DNA from: Dryocola sp036489025
Lineage (GTDB): Bacteria > Pseudomonadota > Gammaproteobacteria > Enterobacterales > Enterobacteriaceae
Reading direction: 5' to 3'
Length of the DNA: 64,000 nucleotides
Assembly (NCBI GenBank): GCA_036489025.1
Contig: DASXGN010000035.1
Span: 1 to 64,000 of the forward strand
The notes below the pieces were generated by a model. The model saw nothing but the letters and a program-made list of their open reading frames with translations. It did no database searches and had not been told where the DNA came from. This document shows positions 43,708 to 52,006 of this stretch, in pieces (position 1 is the stretch's first letter; each line of letters starts with the position of its first letter). The translations under genes were made by a program, and so were the position numbers.

Positions 43708-44268
43708 CTACAAGCGTCCCTGCTCTTTTAGCCATTCCCGCAGCAGGAACAGCGCACTCACATTGCGCGCCTCGCTGAAATCTTCTTCTTCCAGCAAACT
43801 CATCAGCGATGCCAGCGGCCAGCGCACCTGCGGCAGCTCTTCCGGCTCATCGCCTTCCAGAGACTCGGGATAGAGATCTTCCGCAATCACGATATTCATT
43901 TTGCTGGAGAAATAGGACGGCGCCATGGTGAGCTTTTTCACGAAGGTCAGCTCATTGGCTCCAAAACCCACTTCTTCTTTCAGCTCGCGATTTGCCGCTT
44001 CGAACACGGTTTCACCCGGATCAATCAGCCCTTTCGAAAAGCCAAGTTCGTAAGATTCTGTTCCCACAGCGTATTCACGGATAAGGATCACGTGATCGTC
44101 AATAATCGGGAGTATCATCACCGCCTCGCGGGATGAAGGACGCATGCGCTCGTATACGCGGCGCACGCCGTTGCTAAACTCCAGGTCCACCGTTTCGACG
44201 TTAAACAGGCGTGAACGGGCCACGGTTTCTACATGCAAAATGGTTGGTTTTTTTAAGGATTTGCTCAT
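43708..44268 (-). CDS. nudE: ADP compounds hydrolase NudE
   Basis: NudE is a Nudix hydrolase that cleaves ADP-ribose, Ap3A, NADH and similar compounds. The start at 44268 (MSKSLKKPTILHVETVARSR) gives 186 residues, as in E. coli. The Nudix box is complete: GLIDPGETVFEAANRELKEE followed by VG. A longer in-frame extension of 63 residues covers the regulatory region and is rejected. Confidence 0.96.
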   Translation of the reverse strand: MSKSLKKPTILHVETVARSRLFNVETVDLEFSNGVRRVYERMRPSSREAVMILPIIDDHVILIREYAVGTESYELGFSKGLIDPGETVFEAANRELKEEVGFGANELTFVKKLTMAPSYFSSKMNIVIAEDLYPESLEGDEPEELPQVRWPLASLMSLLEEEDFSEARNVSALFLLREWLKEQGRL

Positions 44269-44605
44269 CGCGGCTGGATTTAACTGTGAAGACAGAGCGC
44301 TATTGTGCGGTATGCCGCACATCTCACGCAATGCACATTGGTTATTATTTACATATTTGCAACCTAATAATGCCACACCCACACGGGCATATATGTCAAT
44401 AGTTAGCAATGAAATAGGAATTTGCTGATATTTACCGGGAAGTCGCTTTGCTAACATCGGGTTACTGCAGGTCGTGCCCTACAAATTTGTCTCAAGTTCC
44501 CGTTCATACCTGCCGATAACTATTCTTACACCCATAACATTGTGAAGGGGTGCAGCGCGCTGTGCTTGAACTTGAACAAAAAAACGAGTACTTGATGGGG
44601 AAAGC
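44269..44605. promoter_or_regulatory. 337-base divergent nudE-igaA regulatory region
   Basis: This stretch is richer in A and T than its neighbours. It holds a perfect inverted repeat TGTGCGG-TATG-CCGCACA (44304-44321) near nudE and a sigma-28-like pattern (44492-44519) upstream of igaA. No convincing open frame apart from the rejected nudE extension. Confidence 0.55.
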
Positions 44606-46747
44606 ATGAGCACCTTATTACTTCTTTTTGCTGCCATGCTGGCCTGCGTCTTAATTGCCGGATGGTTAGTCTGGCGCAGCCTCAGGATGCGAGCCCCGCT
44701 GGCTCACGCTCAGTCTTTTGTGGGAGCAACCTCCCGTAAATTGACCACCGATGAACGCACGGCGGTCGAGAACTACATCGAGACGCTGACCCGTACGCAG
44801 GATATCGTCGGGCCTTCCGGCGCCAGCACCGCCCCGGTAAAACTGGCGCTGAATGCGCAAAGCAGTACCGTCCTGATGCTGACCCGCTCCATCACCCGCT
44901 ACGGTCTGTCCACCGACGATCCCAATAAATGGCGCTACTACCTTGATTCCGTCGAGGTTCACCTGCCGCCATTTTGGGAGCAGTACATCACCAACGACAA
45001 CAACGTTGAGCTGATTCGCACTGAAAGCGTGCCGCTGGTGATTTCGCTCAACGGCCATAAGCTGGGCGAAGACAGCAGCGAAAGCCGTGGCTTTGCTCTG
45101 GAGCGCAGTTCAAACAGCCAGGCTTCCATTCGCGGTGAAGAAAGCGAGCAAATCGAACTGCTGAATATTCGCCAGGAAACCCCGGAAGAAGCCGCTCTGA
45201 GCCGCCCGGACGGGCTGCGCGAAGCCATTTTGATGAGCATTGCGTTTGTCATGCTCTTCTTTTGCCTGGTCGGTCCCTCCGTCGTCTTGCCGTGGCTTCT
45301 TGGCGGAGCCGTCATGCTTTTGGCCGCCAGCCTGTGGGGGCTTTTCGCACCGCCGGCAAAAAATACCCTGCGCGAGATCCACTGCCTGCGCGGGACGCCC
45401 AAACGCTGGGGCCTGTTCGGCGAGTCCAATCAGGATCAAATCAATAATATCTCCCTCGGGATTATCGATTTGATCTATCCGCCGCACTGGCAGCCGTATG
45501 TGGCTCAGGACCTGGGTCAGAAAACCGATATTGATATCTACCTCGACCGCAACGTCGCCCGTCAGGGACGCTTTTTGTCGCTGCACGATGAGGTCAAAAA
45601 CTTCCCTATTCAGCACTGGATGCGCAACCTGGTCATTGCTACCGGGGCGCTGGTCGTGCTGCTGATGCTGACTATCTGGGTGCCGCTGGAAATGCCGCTC
45701 AAGCTCAGCGTCTCCTGGCTCAAAGGGGCTCAGTCAATTGAGGCGACAAGCGTTGCCGAACTGGATAAGACCACGCTCAGAGTGGGCGATACCCTGCGGG
45801 TGAAGGGCACCGGCATGTGTAATATTCATCTGCCGGGCACCTACACCAGCCGGCAGAATTATCCGTTTACGCCGTTCGACTGTTCGCAAATTGTCTGGAA
45901 CACCGCCCGACCGCTGCCGCTGCCGGAATCAGACATCATGGATAAAGCCACCGCGTTGATTCAGGCCGTCAGCGGGCAAATTCATCCGCAAACGGAAGCG
46001 GACTCCAGGGTGAACCCACAGCTCAGAACCGCCATTCAAAAATCGGGCATGGTGCTGCTGGATGATTTTGCCAGCATCGTGCAAAAAACTCAGGCGCTTT
46101 GCACCGCGGATGATGAATGCGTGCGGCTGAAAAATGCCCTGATAAACCTGGGCAATACCAAAGACTGGGATTCGCTGATTAAACGCGCCGACTCAGGCAA
46201 GCTCGACGGCGTGAATGTCCTGCTGCGCCCGGTTAGCGCCGAGTCGCTGGACAATCTGGTGACCACGTCCACCGCGCCGTTCTTTATCCGGGAAACGGCC
46301 CGCGCCGCTCAGAAGCTCAATAGCCCGGCACCGGGCGGTTTTGTGATCGTCAGCGATGAGGGCAGCGATCTTGTCGATCAGCCTCTGCCGCCGGTTTCGC
46401 TCTACGACTATCCCGCTCAGGAACAGTGGGGCGAGTTCCAGCGTCTTGCCGAAATGCTGCTCCAGACGCCTTTCAGCGCGGAAGGCATCATCACCGGCCT
46501 TAGCACCGATGCCAACGGCACTCAGCATGTCACGCTGCACCGCATTCCGGACTCCAGCAGCCTGTGGCGCTACATCTCCACTACCCTGCTGCTGGTGACC
46601 ATGCTGGTTTGCCTGTTTGTGAACGGTATTCTTGCCCTGCGTCGCTACCGCCGGAGCCGCAACCGCCTTGCGCAGATCCAGCAGTATTACGACAGCTGCA
46701 TAAATCCCGCGCTAACGCCGCTTCCATCGGTCCGCTCTCTGTTCTAA
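44606..46747 (+). CDS. igaA: Intracellular growth attenuator IgaA (YrfF), Rcs inhibitor
   Basis: IgaA is an essential inner-membrane protein in Salmonella and E. coli that holds the Rcs phosphorelay off. The 713-residue product has a membrane segment at residues 1-23, a pair at about 205-245, one at about 345-365 and a last one at about 650-672. This leaves two cytoplasmic and one large periplasmic domain (about 370-645), which includes several Cys. Length and topology match the family (710-711). It is followed by yrfG and hslRO. Confidence 0.95.
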   Translation: MSTLLLLFAAMLACVLIAGWLVWRSLRMRAPLAHAQSFVGATSRKLTTDERTAVENYIETLTRTQDIVGPSGASTAPVKLALNAQSSTVLMLTRSITRYGLSTDDPNKWRYYLDSVEVHLPPFWEQYITNDNNVELIRTESVPLVISLNGHKLGEDSSESRGFALERSSNSQASIRGEESEQIELLNIRQETPEEAALSRPDGLREAILMSIAFVMLFFCLVGPSVVLPWLLGGAVMLLAASLWGLFAPPAKNTLREIHCLRGTPKRWGLFGESNQDQINNISLGIIDLIYPPHWQPYVAQDLGQKTDIDIYLDRNVARQGRFLSLHDEVKNFPIQHWMRNLVIATGALVVLLMLTIWVPLEMPLKLSVSWLKGAQSIEATSVAELDKTTLRVGDTLRVKGTGMCNIHLPGTYTSRQNYPFTPFDCSQIVWNTARPLPLPESDIMDKATALIQAVSGQIHPQTEADSRVNPQLRTAIQKSGMVLLDDFASIVQKTQALCTADDECVRLKNALINLGNTKDWDSLIKRADSGKLDGVNVLLRPVSAESLDNLVTTSTAPFFIRETARAAQKLNSPAPGGFVIVSDEGSDLVDQPLPPVSLYDYPAQEQWGEFQRLAEMLLQTPFSAEGIITGLSTDANGTQHVTLHRIPDSSSLWRYISTTLLLVTMLVCLFVNGILALRRYRRSRNRLAQIQQYYDSCINPALTPLPSVRSLF

Positions 46748-46807
46748 ACGCCTCGCGGCAGGTTGTGCTAACCTGTCGCGCAGTTTTCCTCCAATCAGGT
46801 TCACCCC

Positions 46808-47491
46808 ATGCATATTGATATTGCCTGGCAGGATGTCGACACCGTTCTGCTGGATATGGACGGCACGCTGCTGGATCTCGCATTTGATAACCATTTCTGG
46901 CAGAAGCTGGTCCCTGAAACCCTAAGCCTTACGCGAAACATTCCTCTGGATGAGGCCCACGATCTGATCCGCCAGGAATATCACGCCGTGCAACATACGC
47001 TAAACTGGTACTGTCTCGACTACTGGAGCGAGCGGCTGGGACTGGATATCTGCGGCATGACGACCGCTCAGGGGCCGAACGCCGTGCTGCGCGAAGACAC
47101 TGTTCCTTTCCTGGATGCGCTAAAGGCCTGTGGCAAAAGGCGAATCCTGTTAACCAATGCGCATCCGCACAACCTGGCGGTTAAACTGGAACACACCGGT
47201 TTAGCGCAGCACCTTGATTTATTGCTTTCCACCCACACATTTGGTTATCCGAAAGAAGATCGACGTTTGTGGCAGGCCGTGGCCGCCCATACCGGTCTGG
47301 ATGAAGCAAGAACGGTGTTTGTTGACGACAGCGAACCGATTCTGGACGCCGCGGCAAAGTTCGGTATTCGCTACTGCCTGGGCATCACCAATCCGGATTC
47401 CGGCGTAGCGGATAAAACCTACCAGCGCCATCCAGGCCTGAACGACTATCGCAGCCTGATCCCCGCGCTTAAGGGAAAGGAAACGACATGA
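46808..47491 (+). CDS. yrfG: HAD family GMP/IMP nucleotidase YrfG
   Basis: This is a HAD-superfamily phosphatase; E. coli YrfG acts on purine nucleotides. The 227-residue product has LLDMDGTLLDL (nucleophile Asp, about residue 17), LLTNAHPHNLAV (motif II) and FVDDSEPILDAA (motif IV). Its end overlaps hslR by 4 bases, so it is translationally coupled to the heat-shock genes hslR and hslO. Confidence 0.94.
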   Translation: MHIDIAWQDVDTVLLDMDGTLLDLAFDNHFWQKLVPETLSLTRNIPLDEAHDLIRQEYHAVQHTLNWYCLDYWSERLGLDICGMTTAQGPNAVLREDTVPFLDALKACGKRRILLTNAHPHNLAVKLEHTGLAQHLDLLLSTHTFGYPKEDRRLWQAVAAHTGLDEARTVFVDDSEPILDAAAKFGIRYCLGITNPDSGVADKTYQRHPGLNDYRSLIPALKGKETT

Positions 47492-47892
47492 AAGAGAAGC
47501 CGTCCGAAGGCGTACGCCTTGATAAATGGCTGTGGGCAGCCCGTTTTTACAAAACTCGCGCCGTGGCGCGCGAGATGGTTGAAGGCGGCAAAGTGCATTA
47601 CAACGGGCAGCGCGGCAAACCCAGCAAACTCGTGGAGCTTAACGCCACGCTGACGCTGCGCCAGGGCAATGACGAGCGAACCGTGGTGATCCTGGGTATT
47701 ACGGAGCAGCGTCGTCCGGCCACCGAAGCCGTGCAGCTTTACGAAGAAACGGCTGAAAGCATCGAAAAACGGGAAAAAATGGCGCTGGCACGCAAGATGA
47801 ACGCGCTGACCATGCCGCACCCGGACCGTCGCCCGGATAAAAAAGAACGCCGGGACCTGATGAAATTTAAACACGGCGGCAGCAACCAGTAG
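47488..47892 (+). CDS. hslR: Ribosome-associated heat-shock protein Hsp15
   Basis: Hsp15 binds free 50S subunits carrying nascent chains and helps recycle aborted ribosomes. The 134-residue product has an N-terminal S4 RNA-binding domain (GVRLDKWLWAARFYKTRAVA, about residues 8-27) and a basic C-terminal tail (HPDRRPDKKERRDLMKFKHG). It starts with ATGA overlap to yrfG. Confidence 0.96.
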   Translation: MKEKPSEGVRLDKWLWAARFYKTRAVAREMVEGGKVHYNGQRGKPSKLVELNATLTLRQGNDERTVVILGITEQRRPATEAVQLYEETAESIEKREKMALARKMNALTMPHPDRRPDKKERRDLMKFKHGGSNQ

Positions 47893-47916
47893 CTGCCGCC
47901 AGACTGAGAGAAAACT

Positions 47917-48795
47917 ATGGCTCAACACGACCAACTGCATCGTTACCTTTTTGAAAACTACGCCGTGCGCGGCGAGCTGGTAACGGTATCCGACACCTGG
48001 CAGCAAATCATGGAAAACCATGACTACCCGCAGCCGGTTAAAAAAATCCTCGGCGAGCTGCTGGTCGCGACTAGCCTGCTGACGGCGACCCTGAAGTTTG
48101 ACGGCGATATCACCGTTCAGCTGCAGGGAGACGGCCCGATGAATCTTGCGGTGATTAACGGCAACAACAAACAGCAGATGCGCGGCGTCGCTCGCGTTCA
48201 GGGCGATATTCCTGCCGAGGCGGATTTAAAAACGCTGGTGGGCAACGGCTACCTGGTTATCACCATCACCCCAAGCGAAGGCGAGCGCTATCAGGGCGTG
48301 GTCGGCCTGGAAGGCGATACGCTGGCAGCATGCCTGGAAGACTACTTCCTGCGCTCCGAACAGCTGCCGACGCGCCTGTTCATTCGCACCGGTGACGTTG
48401 AAGGCAAACCGGCTGCTGGGGGCATGCTGTTACAGGTTTTACCGGCTCAGAATGCACAGGCCGACGACTTCACGCACCTGGCTACGCTGACCGAAACCAT
48501 CAAAGCCGAAGAGCTGCTGACGCTGCCGGCCAATGACGTGCTGTGGCGCCTGTATCACGAAGAAGAAGTGACGCTCTACGATCCGCAGTCCGTTGAGTTC
48601 AAGTGCACCTGTTCCCGTGAACGCTGCGCCGACGCGCTGAGAACGCTGCCTGATGAAGAAGTGAACAGCATCATCGCAGACGATGGCGAAGTGGATATGA
48701 ACTGCGATTACTGCGGTAGCCACTACGTGTTCGACGCTATGGACATTGCCGAGATTCGCAATAACGCCTCCCCGGCGGATCCGCAGGTTCACTAA
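47917..48795 (+). CDS. hslO: Redox-regulated chaperone Hsp33
   Basis: Hsp33 is a holdase activated by oxidation and unfolding. The 292-residue product has the N-terminal chaperone domain. The C-terminal zinc-binding redox switch shows CTC (in EFKCTCSRERC, about residue 233) and CDYC (about residue 266), so all four sensor cysteines are present. It lies 24 bases after hslR and ends in a terminator. Confidence 0.97.
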   Translation: MAQHDQLHRYLFENYAVRGELVTVSDTWQQIMENHDYPQPVKKILGELLVATSLLTATLKFDGDITVQLQGDGPMNLAVINGNNKQQMRGVARVQGDIPAEADLKTLVGNGYLVITITPSEGERYQGVVGLEGDTLAACLEDYFLRSEQLPTRLFIRTGDVEGKPAAGGMLLQVLPAQNAQADDFTHLATLTETIKAEELLTLPANDVLWRLYHEEEVTLYDPQSVEFKCTCSRERCADALRTLPDEEVNSIIADDGEVDMNCDYCGSHYVFDAMDIAEIRNNASPADPQVH

Positions 48796-48799
48796 GCTT

Positions 48800-48838
48800 A
48801 AAACGGCCTTCACCTTTTATGCAGGTAAGGGCCGTTTT
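48800..48838. terminator. Bidirectional terminator between hslO and the SDR gene
   Basis: AAAACGGCC (48800-48808) pairs with GGCCGTTTT (48830-48838) across an inner ACCT/AGGT pairing. A and T runs flank both sides. Confidence 0.85.
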
Positions 48839-48851
48839 CATCTCCTCTGCA

Positions 48852-49610
48852 TCAGAGGAACATCCCGCCGGAAACCTCAATGCGCTGCGCGTTCGCCCAG
48901 CCCAGCTCATCGCTCAGAATAGCGGCCATCGCGCTGCCAATATCGTCCGGCTGTCCTACGCGGCCCAGCGCAGTTTGCGCGGCAATCGCCTTGCTGACGT
49001 GTTCATTATCTCGCACCACGCCGCCGCCGAAATCTGTCGCAATCGCTCCCGGCGCAATAATGTTTACCGCAATACCCCGCGCGCCAAGCTCTTTAGCCTG
49101 ATAGCGCGTTAGCACTTCCATCGCCCCTTTCATCGCGGCGTAGGCGGCTTTGCCCGGCAGTGCAAAACGGGTCAGGCCGGTGGAAACGTTCAGAATTCGC
49201 CCGCCGTCTTTAATCATCGGCAGCAGGTGCTGCGTCAGGAAGAAAGGCCCCTTCAGATGAATGTTCATTAATTCATCAAACTGCGCCTCCGTTGTTTTTT
49301 CGTACGCCATATCCAGGCCGGTCCCGGCGTTGTTTAATAAATAATCAAAACTGTCGCGCTGCCAGACGTGGGCCAGCTGCTGCTTCACTTCTGATGCGAA
49401 TGCTGCAAACCCCGCACTTTCAGCGACGTTGAGCTGAATAGCCACGGCTTTCACGCCTTTTAGCTCAATTTCGCGCACCACTTCCTGAGCTTCCTGCTGC
49501 TTACTGTTGTAAGTCAGAATGATATGAACGCCTTTCTCCGCCAGCTTAAGCGCTGCGTTTTTACCTAATCCACGGCTGCCGCCGGTCACTAATGCGATGC
49601 TCTGGTTCAT
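48852..49610 (-). CDS. SDR family oxidoreductase
   Basis: This is a predicted NAD(P)-dependent classical short-chain dehydrogenase/reductase of about 252 residues. Visible motifs are TGGSRGLG (cofactor binding, about residue 10), NNAG (about 94) and the catalytic set Ser144, Tyr158 and Lys162 (YAAMK), so it should be active. The substrate is unknown. Two consecutive ATGs exist; the second (49610) is better spaced from GAGG. It is divergent from the LysR gene rcdB across 116 bases, a layout suggesting control by that regulator. It has no counterpart at this place in E. coli K-12. Confidence 0.92.
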   Translation of the reverse strand: MNQSIALVTGGSRGLGKNAALKLAEKGVHIILTYNSKQQEAQEVVREIELKGVKAVAIQLNVAESAGFAAFASEVKQQLAHVWQRDSFDYLLNNAGTGLDMAYEKTTEAQFDELMNIHLKGPFFLTQHLLPMIKDGGRILNVSTGLTRFALPGKAAYAAMKGAMEVLTRYQAKELGARGIAVNIIAPGAIATDFGGGVVRDNEHVSKAIAAQTALGRVGQPDDIGSAMAAILSDELGWANAQRIEVSGGMFL

Positions 49611-49729
49611 CATTTGCCTCGTTGAATGCCATTCGGTGATTGAGAGACAGCTTATTAGCTGCTACAAAATCAATAAAGATTGCCCATTGCGCATCACTGT
49701 TTCATCGCCAATAACAATAGGCCTATTAA

Positions 49730-50629
49730 GTGGATAAAATACACGCAATGCAGCTGTTCATTCGGGTGGCCGAACTGGAGAGTTTTACCCGCGCAGCCGA
49801 CACGCTTGGCCTTCCTAAAGGTAGCGTATCCCGCCAGATACAGGCGCTGGAAAGCCTGCTCGGCACGCGTTTACTCTACCGAACCACCCGCCGCGTACAG
49901 CTCACTCAGGACGGCATGGTTTATTACGAACGCTGCCGCGATCTGCTGGCTAACCTTGATGAGCTAGACGGTCTTTTTTTGCACGACCCGTCAAGCATCA
50001 GCGGACGCCTGCGGGTGGATATGCCCGTCGCGGTGGCAAAGAATCTTGTGATGCCGAAATTACCGGCGTTCCTGCAACAGTATCCCGGCATTGAGCTGGA
50101 GCTAAGCAGCAGCGACCGACTGGTGGACGTGGTTCGTGAAGGGTTCGACTGCGTGGTACGCGTGGGCCAGCTCAAAGACTCGGGCCTGGTAGCCAGGCCT
50201 CTGGGCAAGCTGGTCATGATCAACTGCGCCAGCCCCGACTATCTGGCGCGCTTCGGCTATCCTGAAAATCTGGATGACCTGGCTTCCCACGCGGTGGTTC
50301 ACTACGCTTTAAATCTCGGCACCCGCCCCCAGGGTTTCGAATATCAGGCGGATAAAACGAGCGCATGGATTAAGACCGGCGGAGTCATCACGGTGAACAG
50401 CACGGAAACCTATCAGGCCGCGTGCCTGGCCGGGCTGGGGATTATTCAGGTGCCGCGCGTCGGCGTTAAAGATCTACTGAAAAGCAAAAAGCTGGTGGAA
50501 ATTCTGCCGCAGTATCGCGCCGCGCCGATGCCGGTTTCCCTGCTTTATCCCCACCGCCGCAACCTCTCACGGCGCGTGCATTTGTTTATGGAATGGCTCA
50601 CCGGCATCGTGAAAACCTATGTAGATTAG
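49730..50629 (+). CDS. rcdB: LysR family regulator, RcdB (YhjC) homologue
   Basis: This 299-residue LysR-type regulator has an N-terminal winged HTH (about residues 5-63: FTRAADTLGLPKGSVSRQIQ) and a C-terminal effector-binding domain. Its start MDKIHAMQLFIRVAELESF and its position next to yhjD match E. coli YhjC/RcdB, which is reported to regulate curli/CsgD. Here it is divergent from an SDR gene. The orthology is moderate, so the regulon may differ. Confidence 0.85.
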   Translation: MDKIHAMQLFIRVAELESFTRAADTLGLPKGSVSRQIQALESLLGTRLLYRTTRRVQLTQDGMVYYERCRDLLANLDELDGLFLHDPSSISGRLRVDMPVAVAKNLVMPKLPAFLQQYPGIELELSSSDRLVDVVREGFDCVVRVGQLKDSGLVARPLGKLVMINCASPDYLARFGYPENLDDLASHAVVHYALNLGTRPQGFEYQADKTSAWIKTGGVITVNSTETYQAACLAGLGIIQVPRVGVKDLLKSKKLVEILPQYRAAPMPVSLLYPHRRNLSRRVHLFMEWLTGIVKTYVD

Positions 50630-50680
50630 CGTTCGGGCTATAATTTCCTTAAGATCCGCTCGACGCATAAGGAAAATTTA

Positions 50681-51742
50681 ATGACGGATAATCAGGATAA
50701 GCGCCCTACGGACTCGCTCGAATATGAGCCTGTCGCACCTTTTCAGACTGAATCAAAACCGGAAACGGCCCCTGCCGCTCAGCCCGACGAAACTGAGCCG
50801 CTGGTGAAAATCAAAACCGGCAGCGCAGCGGTCAACAGCACCATCGCCACGGTCAACAAGACGGTGAAGCGCCCGATGATTGCGCACCTGCTGCGCGCGA
50901 CGGAGCGGTTTAATGACCGCCTCGGCAACCAGTTTGGCGCGGCCATCACCTACTTCTCATTTCTGTCGCTGATCCCCATTATGATGGTGGCCTTCGCGGC
51001 CGGCGGCTACATTCTCGCCTCTCACCCCACGCTGCTGCAGGATATCTTCAATAAAATCCTCGAAAACGTCAGCGATCCGACGCTTGCCGCCACGCTGAAA
51101 AGCACCATTAATACCGCCGTGCAGCAGCGAACTACCGTCGGCCTGGTCGGGCTGCTAATTGCCCTGTATTCGGGGATTAACTGGATGGGCAACCTGCGCG
51201 AAGCGGTGCGCGCCCAGTCGCGGGATAAGTGGGAGCGTAACCCTCAGGATCAGGAGAAATTCTGGATAAAATATCTGCGCGATTTTATCTCGCTGATTGG
51301 CCTGCTGATTGCGCTGATCGTGACGCTTTCCATCACGTCGATTGCCGGTTCGGCCCAGGCAACCATCATCAGCTTCCTGCATCTGGGCGGCATCGACTGG
51401 CTGAAGCCTGCCTGGCACCTGATTGGTCTTGCGATCTCGATTTTCGCCAACTATCTGCTGTTCTTCTGGATTTTCTGGCGGCTGCCGCGCCATCGCCCGC
51501 GCAAAAAAGCCCTGATACGCGGCACCTTTATCGCCGCCATCGGCTTTGAGGTCATTAAAATTATTATGACCTACAGCCTGCCAAAGCTGGTCAGCTCGCC
51601 TTCCGGCGCCGCCTTTGGATCCGTTCTGGGACTGATGGCATTCTTCTACTTCTTCGCAAGATTAACGCTGTTTTGCGCGGCGTGGATTGCCACGGCGGAA
51701 TATAAAGACGATCCGCGGATGCCGGGGAAAACTCATAAGTAA
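50681..51742 (+). CDS. yhjD: YihY/BrkB family inner-membrane protein YhjD
   Basis: YhjD is a multi-pass inner-membrane protein; in E. coli, mutations in it suppress the need for Kdo-lipid A precursors, pointing to lipid or lipid-IVA transport. The 353-residue product has a hydrophilic N-terminal tail (about 1-75), then about six membrane segments with FGAAITYFSFLSLIPIMMVA and SGAAFGSVLGLMAFFYFFAR. Apart from the tail it is very close to E. coli YhjD (337). Confidence 0.94.
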   Translation: MTDNQDKRPTDSLEYEPVAPFQTESKPETAPAAQPDETEPLVKIKTGSAAVNSTIATVNKTVKRPMIAHLLRATERFNDRLGNQFGAAITYFSFLSLIPIMMVAFAAGGYILASHPTLLQDIFNKILENVSDPTLAATLKSTINTAVQQRTTVGLVGLLIALYSGINWMGNLREAVRAQSRDKWERNPQDQEKFWIKYLRDFISLIGLLIALIVTLSITSIAGSAQATIISFLHLGGIDWLKPAWHLIGLAISIFANYLLFFWIFWRLPRHRPRKKALIRGTFIAAIGFEVIKIIMTYSLPKLVSSPSGAAFGSVLGLMAFFYFFARLTLFCAAWIATAEYKDDPRMPGKTHK

Positions 51743-51748
51743 AACTGC

Positions 51749-51775
51749 AAGCCTCTCTTCGCCAGCAGAGAGGCT
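51749..51775 (+). terminator. yhjD terminator hairpin
   Basis: AAGCCTCTC and GAGAGGCTC form a stem 6 bases after the yhjD stop. The following T-run is short. The rest of the 264-base gap to yhjE shows only the presumed yhjE promoter region. Confidence 0.65.
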
Positions 51776-52006
51776 CAGTTAACTCAGCACATAAATCCAG
51801 ACCGTAACTTTTATTTAACCTAAAAGCAGTGTTAACGACTGATTTATTCATTTCACAAAGCATTCCATAGAAGAATCCCGGCGAGACTGAAAATTATTCG
51901 CTTATTGCGCAGTTTTCAGACAGCTCGCCCACGGGCCTCGCGTTGAAATCAGGCTTTTGCTGTGCGTAATATGGCCGTTCGTTCGCCATATAAATAAGAA
52001 AAAATT

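Noticed and set aside
44269..44457. A 63-residue N-terminal extension of nudE
   Set aside because: It is encoded in the nudE-igaA regulatory region and NudE length matches E. coli exactly without it.
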